Shown here one piece after another: positions 1 through 5,178 of a stretch of 5,178 bases of DNA; positions within the stretch are counted from its first letter, which is position 1, and every line of letters begins with the position of its first letter. The notes under the pieces are model-generated. The model saw only the letters and a list, made by a program, of their open reading frames with translations. It did not search any database and was not told where the DNA came from. The position numbers and the translations under genes are program-made. The stretch covers positions 1 to 5,178 of the forward strand of contig JASHSH010000017.1 in assembly GCA_030040955.1 (NCBI GenBank), written 5' to 3'. This stretch comes from Rhodospirillales bacterium (lineage in GTDB: Bacteria > Pseudomonadota > Alphaproteobacteria > Rhodospirillales > Magnetospirillaceae).

Positions 1-907
1 CGCGCCCCTCGAACAGGGTGCGGCCGACGAAATCGCCTTCCGCCACCACCGCGTTGAACACACCCTCGACGCGCGCGATCGGCGAGCCGACCGGCACCAT
101 GCAGGCATGCACGCGCTGCTCGATTCCCCCTTGGCCACGCCGCGCGATGCCAAGCAGCTTGATGCGGAAGCCCAACTCCTCGGCGAAACGGATGTCGAGC
201 GCGGTGACGTGGCGGATGCCCTCGACATGGACGCGGTCGAAATCGACCCGGGTGCCGAAGGCGAGGCTGGCCAGGATGGCGAGCTTGTGGGCGGCGTCGA
301 TGCCGTCGATGTCGAGTGCGGGGTCGGCCTCGGCATAGCCGAGCCGCTGCGCCTCGGCCAGCACCTCGGCGAAATCGCGCCCGGTCTCGCGCATCGTGGT
401 GAGGATGTAGTTGCAGGTACCGTTGAGGATTCCGTAGACCTGCGCGATCCGGTTGCCGGCCAGACCCTCGCGCAGCGACTTCAGGATCGGGATGCCGCCC
501 GCCACCGCCGCCTCGAAGGCGAGCGCCACTCCTTTCTCTTCCGCCGCGCGGGCAAGCTCGGCGCCGCGCTTGGCGAGCAGAGCCTTGTTGGCGGTGACCA
601 GGTGGCGGCCGCGCCGGATCGCTTCCATGCTGACCCCGAGCGCGATTCGGTCCACGCCGCCGATCGCCTCGACCACCGCGTCGGCCTCGGCCTCGGCCGC
701 CATGTGCTCGGCATCGTCGAACCAGGCGATGCCGTCGAGAGCAATTCCGCGGTCGCGCTTGCGGTCGCGCGCGGCAACGGCCACCACCTGTATCGGGCGT
801 CCGGCGCGGGCGGCGAGGATCGGGGCCTGCTCGCCGAGCAGCCGGACCGTTCCGGCGCCGACCGTGCCCAGGCCGGCGACCGCCACCCGCAATGGCCGTT
901 CCGCCAT
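1..907 (-). CDS. hom: Homoserine dehydrogenase, 3' end cut by window edge
   Basis: This enzyme reduces L-aspartate 4-semialdehyde to L-homoserine with NAD(P)H, the branch point toward threonine and methionine, in the cytoplasm. I translated 302 residues from the ATG at 907. The N-terminal Rossmann fold shows GLGTVGAG at residues 12-19. The TANK motif gives K108. The catalytic core has GILNGTCNYILT at 159-170, then E193, D204 and K208. Their spacing matches the E208/D219/K223 set of yeast homoserine dehydrogenase, with K108 corresponding to K117, so the visible catalytic domain looks intact. Family members of this type are about 430 residues and end in an ACT regulatory domain; that part would lie left of base 1. 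The start is supported by a GAGGT Shine-Dalgarno sequence 10 bases upstream, inside the end of the aminotransferase gene. The gap to that gene's stop codon is 3 bases, so the two are likely cotranscribed and possibly translationally coupled. Identification is firm; only the missing end is unknown. Confidence 0.96.
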   Translation of the reverse strand, partial: MAERPLRVAVAGLGTVGAGTVRLLGEQAPILAARAGRPIQVVAVAARDRKRDRGIALDGIAWFDDAEHMAAEAEADAVVEAIGGVDRIALGVSMEAIRRGRHLVTANKALLAKRGAELARAAEEKGVALAFEAAVAGGIPILKSLREGLAGNRIAQVYGILNGTCNYILTTMRETGRDFAEVLAEAQRLGYAEADPALDIDGIDAAHKLAILASLAFGTRVDFDRVHVEGIRHVTALDIRFAEELGFRIKLLGIARRGQGGIEQRVHACMVPVGSPIARVEGVFNAVVAEGDFVGRTLFEGR

Positions 908-910
908 GCG

Positions 911-2140
911 TTATCCGACCTCGGAGACGGCGCGGCGCGACTCGGCGGGTTCGGTGGCGCGGTCGGCGGCGGCGAGGAACGCCTTGACGCTGCGCGCCGC
1001 CTGGCGGATGCGTTGCCGGTTCTCGACCAGCGCGATGCGCACGAAGCCCTCGCCATGTTCGCCGAAACCGATGCCGGGCGAGACAGCCACACGCGCCTCG
1101 CGCAGCAGCAGCTTGGCGAATTCGAGCGAGCCAAGATGCGCGAACACGGGTGGGATCGGCGCCCAGGCGAACATGGTGGCGGGCGGGCTCGGCACCTGCC
1201 AGCCGGCGGCGGCCAGGCCCTCGATCAGCACGTCGCGGCGGTCCTTGTAGCGCTGGCGGATCTCGGCCACGCAGTCCTGCGGACCGTTGAGCGCCGCCGC
1301 CGCCGCCACCTGGATCGGGGTGAAGGCGCCGTAGTCGAGATACGACTTGATGCGGGCGAGCGCCCCGATCAGCGTCCTGTTGCCGGCGGCGAAACCGATG
1401 CGCCAGCCGGGCATATTGTAGGTCTTCGACATCGAGGTGAATTCGAGCGCCACCTCGCGCGCGCCCGGGATCTGGAGGATCGAGGGCGGCGGGCGGCCGT
1501 CGAAATAGAGCTCGGCATAGGCCAGGTCGGACAGGATGTAGATGCCGTGATGGCGGCAGAAATCGACCACCTCGCCGTAGAAGTCGAGATCGGCGACCAG
1601 CGCGGTCGGGTTCGACGGATAATTGAGCACCAGCGCCACCGGCTTGGGCACGGTGTGCGCGACGGCGCGCTCCAGCGCGGCGAGGAAGTCGCGGTCCGGC
1701 ACCACGGGGACGTGGCGCACCGACCCGCCGGCGATGATGAAACCGTAGGGATGGATCGGATAGCTCGGCGAAGGCACCAGCAGCATGTCGCCCGGGCTGG
1801 TAATCGCCTGGGCCAGGTTGGCGAGCCCCTCCTTCGAGCCGAGGGTGACGATGCACTCCGTCTCCGGATCGAGCTCGACGCCGAAGCGCCGCGCGTAATA
1901 GGCGGCGAACGCCTTGCGCAGTCCGGGAATGCCGCGCGAGGTGGAATAGCGGTGGGTGCGCGGGTTGCGCGCGGCCTCGACCAGCTTGTCGACGATATGG
2001 GCGGGGGTGGGCTGGTCGGGATTGCCCATGCCGAGATCGATGATGTCTTCGCCGGCGGCGCGGGCCCGCGCCTTCATCGCGTTGACCTCGGCGAAGACGT
2101 AAGGCGGCAGCCGCTTGATGCGGTGAAACTCGGTTTCCAT
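911..2140 (-). CDS. alaC: AlaC-type class I/II PLP aminotransferase (often annotated LL-diaminopimelate aminotransferase)
   Basis: A 409-residue fold-type I PLP aminotransferase, cytoplasmic. From memory it is strongly similar to Escherichia coli AlaC (glutamate-pyruvate aminotransferase) along its whole length. Shared blocks include RLPPYVF (10-16), GEDIID (30-35), MGNPD (38-42), YSTSRGIP (65-72), GSKEGLA (101-107), PSYPIH (125-130), PSNPT (175-179), SDLAYA (204-209), the PLP-lysine segment SMSKTYNMPGWRIGF (236-250, Schiff-base K239) and SPGIGFGE (354-361). N177, D205, Y208, R247 and the carboxylate-binding R368 are all present. The open frame extends upstream to about 2290, but the ATG at 2140 is chosen because similarity begins there and a GAGGTG Shine-Dalgarno sequence lies 10 bases before it. 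The gene directly precedes hom. Automated pipelines often name such proteins LL-diaminopimelate aminotransferase; the AlaC resemblance makes alanine/pyruvate transamination the better call, while the hom linkage leaves an aspartate-family substrate possible. The C-terminal tail after about residue 393 is Ala/Glu/Arg-rich and looks unconserved. Confidence 0.93.
   Translation of the reverse strand: METEFHRIKRLPPYVFAEVNAMKARARAAGEDIIDLGMGNPDQPTPAHIVDKLVEAARNPRTHRYSTSRGIPGLRKAFAAYYARRFGVELDPETECIVTLGSKEGLANLAQAITSPGDMLLVPSPSYPIHPYGFIIAGGSVRHVPVVPDRDFLAALERAVAHTVPKPVALVLNYPSNPTALVADLDFYGEVVDFCRHHGIYILSDLAYAELYFDGRPPPSILQIPGAREVALEFTSMSKTYNMPGWRIGFAAGNRTLIGALARIKSYLDYGAFTPIQVAAAAALNGPQDCVAEIRQRYKDRRDVLIEGLAAAGWQVPSPPATMFAWAPIPPVFAHLGSLEFAKLLLREARVAVSPGIGFGEHGEGFVRIALVENRQRIRQAARSVKAFLAAADRATEPAESRRAVSEVG
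918..922 (-). promoter_or_regulatory. Ribosome binding site of hom, inside the end of alaC
   Basis: The minus strand reads GAGGT here, 10 bases before the ATG at 907. It lies within the last codons of the aminotransferase gene, so ribosomes ending that gene at 911 finish next to the hom start. This fixes the hom start and supports one transcript for both genes. Confidence 0.6.
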
Positions 2141-2150
2141 GGCGCGACGA

Positions 2151-2156
2151 CACCTC
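2151..2156 (-). promoter_or_regulatory. Ribosome binding site of alaC
   Basis: The minus strand reads GAGGTG, a strong match to the 16S rRNA tail, with 10 bases to the ATG at 2140. It decides the start within a frame that stays open for 150 bases further upstream. Confidence 0.65.
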
Positions 2157-2190
2157 GAATCCCGGCCGACCGCCGGAGGGCTGGGCCTGA

Positions 2191-2219
2191 TGTCTAGCCC
2201 GCCGACCGGCCCCTGTCGA
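2191..2219 (-). promoter_or_regulatory. Possible sigma70-type promoter for alaC-hom
   Basis: Within the 91-base gap between the lipoprotein stop and the alaC start, the minus strand has TCGACA (2219-2214, 5 of 6 to the -35 consensus). A 17-base spacer follows, then TAGACA (2196-2191, only 3 of 6 to the -10 consensus). A transcript would start near 2184 and carry a leader of about 44 bases containing the GAGGTG site. The spacing is ideal but the -10 is weak, and read-through from the lipoprotein gene is an equally simple way to express alaC-hom. Confidence 0.3.
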
Positions 2220-2231
2220 TGGGTTTCGGGC

Positions 2232-3635
2232 TCAGAACTCGGCGAACACCTCGGTGTGATCGCCGGTACCGTCCTCGAGTCCGCCGGCATAGATGTGGCT
2301 GGCGGGCACGCCGAGATGTTCGAGGGCCACCGCCACCGCGTCGGCGCGCTGGGCGGCTAGCGAGCGGTTGTCCTCCATGTTGGCGGCGGCGCTCACGTCG
2401 AGGCGCGAGCTGTTCGAGTGGCCCACCACCTCGATGCGGGCGCTGCCGCCGCTCTGGCGGTAGAGCTGGGCCACGTCGCGGAGCTGGCTCTCGCCGCCCT
2501 GGTCGAGCGCGAAGGTGCCTTCGCCGAAGGCCAGATCGGCGACCATGAACGAGGCCGCCGCCTTGTTCGGATCGAGCGCGCTCAACGGATGCGCGCCGCC
2601 CGATCCGTGCGCGGCCACCAGGCGCGTCTGGCCCGGCGGGATCAGCTTGATGCCCGAGCCGGAGGCGGACGCCATCCCGGCGTCGGAAGGGACCGGCGCG
2701 GGCGCGGCCGACGCCACCTGAAGCGGCGCGGGCTGCGAGAATTCGGCGAGGCGCTTATGATAGGTATCCTCGACCGAGCTTCCGATCGGGGCACCCGAGG
2801 GCGCCGACGCCATCGCGGCGGGAGCCGGCGCGGCGGCGGGCATCGGCGCGGGAGCCGCAGTCATCGGGCGGGCGACCGGAGCGGGTGCCGCACCGGGCGG
2901 AGGCGGGGGCGGCGCGGCCTCGACATCGGCGTCGCTGCCCGGCTCGACCACCGGCTCGTTCAGCAGATCGGCGGTGAGATCCTCGTCGGACACTGCGGAC
3001 TCGTCCTGCGGGTTGGCGCCCTGCCCGGCGGGCGCGGGCGCCGGCATAGGCGCGGTCGCTGGCACGGGAGCCGGCGCGGGAGCGGCGGCAATCGGCTTGG
3101 GCGCGGTCGCAGCGTTCGGCTTCGGCGCGGGCGGCGGCGAGGTCGCCTGACCCGGGAGCTGGTCGCTCTCATTGGAGGCCGCGGGCGCGGGAGTCGCGGA
3201 GGCGACCTGCGACGCGGGCTCGGGCTGGCCCTGGAGCTGATCGTCGAGCGAGCGGGTGTCGGCGCCCTCGCGCTTGGCCTCCGCTTCGTCGTAATCGGCG
3301 TTGGCGCGGTCGGCGGCGAGCTCGTCCATCTGCGCCTGCTTCTGCGTCTGCGAGGGCGGCACCGGACGCTGGTCGTTGCCCAGCTTCGGCGTCTGGTCGC
3401 TTTGGGCGGACTGGTCGGGCTGCGCGGCGGGCTGGGTTTCGTCGGGCGTATTGCCCATCACCCAGTCGGTGGTGTCGGACACCCAATCGCCGACGCCCTG
3501 GGCCCAGTTCACCGGATTGAGCGAATCGGGAATCGACGAGCAGCCGGCCAGGCTGGCCGCCGCCAGGAGCGCGCCCGCCGCCAGCATCGCGCCGCCGCGG
3601 CGCCCGTTTCGAGCTTCCCGAATCCGAACCGTCAT
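2232..3635 (-). CDS. Putative outer-membrane lipoprotein with divergent OmpA-like C-terminal domain
   Basis: A 467-residue protein. The N-terminus is Arg-rich (R4, R6, R9, R12, R13), then a hydrophobic stretch (16-30) ends in the lipobox LAGC with lipidated C32. Ser at +2 and +3 predicts Lol sorting to the outer membrane by the E. coli rule. Residues 33-60 hold a Trp-containing segment (NPVNW, DWV, DWVM). Next come PKLG..RPVPP (83-94) and LAADRANADY (106-115), then a long low-complexity Pro/Ala linker (about 138-320) with an acidic patch at 211-239 and a hexaproline at 242-247. The OmpA-like domain covers about 362-467: MVADLAFGEGTFALD, IEVVGHSNSS, then N423-x-x-LAAQR430-ADAV, LGVPASHIYAGG, and a last strand TEVFAEF. 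The peptidoglycan-binding Arg is kept (R430), but the usual Asp after the GH/GY-T motif is N408. The likely role is envelope structure or peptidoglycan tethering; no specific function is known to me. The start at 3635 gives a complete signal peptide; Met17 would remove its charged n-region. An AGGAG site lies 10 bases upstream. It is divergent from phaC. Confidence 0.85.
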   Translation of the reverse strand: MTVRIREARNGRRGGAMLAAGALLAAASLAGCSSIPDSLNPVNWAQGVGDWVSDTTDWVMGNTPDETQPAAQPDQSAQSDQTPKLGNDQRPVPPSQTQKQAQMDELAADRANADYDEAEAKREGADTRSLDDQLQGQPEPASQVASATPAPAASNESDQLPGQATSPPPAPKPNAATAPKPIAAAPAPAPVPATAPMPAPAPAGQGANPQDESAVSDEDLTADLLNEPVVEPGSDADVEAAPPPPPPGAAPAPVARPMTAAPAPMPAAAPAPAAMASAPSGAPIGSSVEDTYHKRLAEFSQPAPLQVASAAPAPVPSDAGMASASGSGIKLIPPGQTRLVAAHGSGGAHPLSALDPNKAAASFMVADLAFGEGTFALDQGGESQLRDVAQLYRQSGGSARIEVVGHSNSSRLDVSAAANMEDNRSLAAQRADAVAVALEHLGVPASHIYAGGLEDGTGDHTEVFAEF

Positions 3636-3645
3636 TGCCTTCCCG

Positions 3646-3650
3646 CTCCT
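3646..3650 (-). promoter_or_regulatory. Ribosome binding site of the OmpA-like lipoprotein gene
   Basis: The minus strand reads AGGAG here, with 10 bases to the ATG at 3635. It supports this start over the internal Met17, which would lose the positively charged n-region of the signal peptide. Confidence 0.6.
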
Positions 3651-3698
3651 CGCAAGATCACCCCTCCACGACCGGCACGGGCCGGCGGCGGCCGGGGT

Positions 3699-3726
3699 TT
3701 CACAAATTCTTGCCGCCGATTATATA
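3699..3726 (+). promoter_or_regulatory. Candidate promoter for phaC, overlapping the divergent one
   Basis: On the plus strand TTCACA (3699-3704, 5 of 6 to the -35 consensus) is followed after 16 bases by TATATA (3721-3726, 4 of 6 to the -10 consensus). Transcription would begin near 3733, giving a leader of about 68 bases before the phaC ATG at 3801. The -10 shares bases with the minus-strand TATAAT of the lipoprotein gene. No clear inverted-repeat operator for a PhaR-type regulator was recognised nearby. Confidence 0.4.
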
Positions 3727-3747
3727 GGGATGGCGTCCGGAAGCGAA
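3719..3747 (-). promoter_or_regulatory. Candidate promoter for the lipoprotein gene (perfect TATAAT)
   Basis: The minus strand carries a perfect -10 hexamer, TATAAT (3724-3719), in the only distinctly AT-rich patch of the window. The best -35 at a 17-base spacing is TTCGCT (3747-3742), 3 of 6 to consensus. Transcription would begin near 3712, leaving a leader of roughly 77 bases before the ATG at 3635. It overlaps the candidate phaC promoter on the other strand, so the two may compete or share a regulator. The -10 is convincing by eye; the -35 is weak and start-site mapping is lacking. Confidence 0.5.
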
Positions 3748-3787
3748 GGGGCTGCGGGCGCGGGCGAAAGCGGCGGAAAGCCGCGCG

Positions 3788-3792
3788 GGAGG
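3788..3792 (+). promoter_or_regulatory. Ribosome binding site of phaC
   Basis: GGAGG with 8 bases to the ATG at 3801, an optimal spacing. A second GAGG at 3794-3797 is only 3 bases from the ATG and is too close to be the main site. This fixes the phaC start ahead of the in-frame Met10. Confidence 0.7.
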
Positions 3793-3800
3793 CGAGGTCC

Positions 3801-5178
3801 ATGTCCGACGAGTCGAGGCCGGACCCGATGCAGGTGGACACCAGGGAGCTGGCCAAGGCGATGGCCAGCATCGCCGAGCGCAGCCAGCGGATCGTCGGCG
3901 ACTTTCTTTCCCGCCAGTCGGGCGAGAAGCAGCCCGGCGGGTTCGATCCGCTCAATATCGGCAGCGCCTTCATGCAGATGACGGCGAATCTGATGGCCGA
4001 CCCGACCAAGCTGGTCGAGGCCCAGATGAGCCTGTGGCGCGACTATCTCCAGCTCTGGCAGAACACCGCGCAGCGCATGATGGGGGTGGAGCCGAAGCCG
4101 GTCGCCGTGCCGGACAAGGCCGACCGGCGCTTCAAGGACGAGATGTGGCAGCAGAACGAGGTGTTCGACTTCATCAAGCAGTCGTATCTGCTCACCGCGC
4201 GCTGGGTGCAGGGCGTGGTCGGCGGCGCGCAGGGGCTGGACGCGCACACCGCGCGCAAGGTCGACTTCTACACGCGGCAGTTCGTCGACGCGATGGCGCC
4301 CTCGAATTTCGTCGTCACCAATCCCGAGGTGCTGCGCGCCACCGTCGAATCGGGCGGGGAGAATCTGATCAAGGGGCTGGGCAACCTGCTCGGCGACCTC
4401 GAGCGCGGCCGGGGCAAGCTCGCCATCTCCATGACCGACCCCGACGCGTTCAAGGTGGGCGAGAACATCGCCACCACGCCGGGCAAGGTGATCTTCCAGA
4501 ACGACCTGATGCAGCTGATCCAGTACGCCCCGGCTACCGAGACCGTGTTCCAGCGTCCGCTGTTGATCCTGCCGCCCTGGATCAACAAGTACTACATCCT
4601 GGATTTGCGCCCCCACAATTCGTTCGTGCGCTGGGCGGTCGAGCAGGGCCACACCGTGTTCATGGTGAGCTGGGTCAATCCGGACGAGAAGCTCGCCGCC
4701 AAGACCTTCGAGGATTATCTGATCGAGGGGCCGCTAGCCGCGCTCGAGGCGATCGAGGCGATCACCAGCGAGCGGCGGCTGAATGTGATCGGCTATTGCC
4801 TGGGCGGAACCCTGTTCGCCGCCACGCTCGCCTACATGGCGGCGAAGGGCGACGACCGCGTGGTCAGTTCCACCTTCTTCGCCAGCCTGACCGATTTCCG
4901 CGAGGCCGGCGACCTGACCGTGTTCATCGACGAGGTGCAGCTCCAGTACCTCGAGGAGAAGATGAGCCAGCAGGGCTATTTCGAAGCCTCGGAGATGGGC
5001 AACACCTTCAACATGCTGCGTGCCAACGACCTGATCTGGTCGTTCGTGGTGAATAATTACCTGCTCGGCAAGGACCCGTTCCCCTTCGACCTGCTCTACT
5101 GGAACTCCGATTCCACCCGCATGCCGGCGGCGATGCACAGCTTCTACCTGCGCAAGATGTATCTGGAGAACAAGCTGG
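3801..5178 (+). CDS. phaC: Class I poly(R)-hydroxyalkanoate synthase, 3' end cut by window edge
   Basis: This enzyme polymerises (R)-3-hydroxyacyl-CoA, typically 3-hydroxybutyryl-CoA, into polyhydroxyalkanoate at the surface of cytoplasmic storage granules. I translated 459 codons without a stop or frameshift. The N-terminal domain spans about residues 1-200 (FDPLNIGSAF, then QMSLWRDYLQLWQ). The alpha/beta-hydrolase core follows, with PPWINKYYILDL at 258-269, EQGHTVFMVSWVNPD, and the lipase-like box GYCLGG with catalytic C333. These align with Cupriavidus necator PhaC, where C333 corresponds to C319 and W434 (in YWNSD) to the conserved W425. About five residues are missing between them relative to that enzyme. 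The catalytic Asp and His (D480 and H508 in C. necator) should fall near residues 489 and 517, beyond the window. Extension of the N-terminal domain and the absence of a visible phaE partner indicate class I rather than class III. Synthases of this class are near 590 residues, so about a quarter is missing. It is divergent from the lipoprotein gene; whether phaA, phaB or phaR follow cannot be seen. Confidence 0.96.
   Translation, partial: MSDESRPDPMQVDTRELAKAMASIAERSQRIVGDFLSRQSGEKQPGGFDPLNIGSAFMQMTANLMADPTKLVEAQMSLWRDYLQLWQNTAQRMMGVEPKPVAVPDKADRRFKDEMWQQNEVFDFIKQSYLLTARWVQGVVGGAQGLDAHTARKVDFYTRQFVDAMAPSNFVVTNPEVLRATVESGGENLIKGLGNLLGDLERGRGKLAISMTDPDAFKVGENIATTPGKVIFQNDLMQLIQYAPATETVFQRPLLILPPWINKYYILDLRPHNSFVRWAVEQGHTVFMVSWVNPDEKLAAKTFEDYLIEGPLAALEAIEAITSERRLNVIGYCLGGTLFAATLAYMAAKGDDRVVSSTFFASLTDFREAGDLTVFIDEVQLQYLEEKMSQQGYFEASEMGNTFNMLRANDLIWSFVVNNYLLGKDPFPFDLLYWNSDSTRMPAAMHSFYLRKMYLENKL

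Noticed and set aside
107..2197. A 696-codon open frame on the plus strand opposite hom and alaC.
   Set aside because: It is antisense to two genes with complete catalytic motifs. Its protein is an Arg/Gly/Asp/His-rich composition with no recognisable domain, as expected when GC-biased codon positions keep the opposite frame free of stops.
2175..2203. Possible terminator after the lipoprotein gene: an imperfect 8-bp stem with a 13-base loop.
   Set aside because: One mismatch, a long loop, and no U run follows. It also overlaps the candidate alaC promoter. In GC-rich DNA such a stem is expected by chance.
3585..3635. Adjacent Arg12-Arg13 in the lipoprotein signal peptide as a twin-arginine (Tat) signal.
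   Set aside because: The residues after the pair (GGAML) do not fit the S-R-R-x-F-L-K pattern, and a simple Sec lipoprotein signal with lipobox explains the segment.
3720..4652. A 310-codon open frame on the minus strand opposite phaC.
   Set aside because: It is the mirror of phaC codons, with Leu/Asp/Val/Gly/His-rich low-information sequence and no recognised motif. It also crosses the divergent promoter region.
4034..5056. A 340-codon open frame on the plus strand in another frame of phaC.
   Set aside because: The frame beginning at 3801 encodes unmistakable PHA synthase throughout. The other frame is Arg/Gly/Ala-rich noise caused by high GC content.
4797..5178. Possible damage in phaC because no complete open frame closes in the window.
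   Set aside because: Reading from 3801 gives 459 uninterrupted, family-like codons. The missing stop is due only to the right window edge.

Overview
The window is GC-rich chromosomal DNA with four recognisable protein genes and no sign of mobile elements, RNA genes, CRISPR or tandem DNA repeats. The best guess for the source is a high-GC alphaproteobacterium. The layout of the lipoprotein, with an OmpA-like C-terminus and a long Pro/Ala linker, recalls proteins I associate with Rhodospirillales and relatives, but this placement is inference and no marker gene here settles it.

Three genes lie on the minus strand, in transcription order from right to left. First is a putative outer-membrane lipoprotein with a divergent OmpA-like C-terminal domain (2232-3635). 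Next is an AlaC-type class I/II aminotransferase (911-2140). Last is homoserine dehydrogenase (907 down to the left edge, cut before its usual C-terminal ACT domain). The aminotransferase and homoserine dehydrogenase genes are 3 bases apart and almost certainly cotranscribed. The lipoprotein gene is separated from them by a 91-base gap that holds a possible promoter.

On the plus strand a class I polyhydroxyalkanoate synthase gene (phaC) starts at 3801 and runs off the right edge. It retains the catalytic cysteine (C333), but the expected catalytic Asp and His lie beyond the window. The 165-base gap between the lipoprotein gene and phaC contains the only clear AT-rich island in the window. Overlapping divergent promoters can be drawn there, one for each gene.

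Functionally the window joins carbon storage (PHA synthesis), an envelope lipoprotein, and amino-acid metabolism (alanine/pyruvate transamination and the homoserine branch of the aspartate family). I see no convincing undescribed system. The points most worth a second look are the altered peptidoglycan-binding motif in the OmpA-like domain, the shared divergent promoter region, and the true substrate of the aminotransferase.
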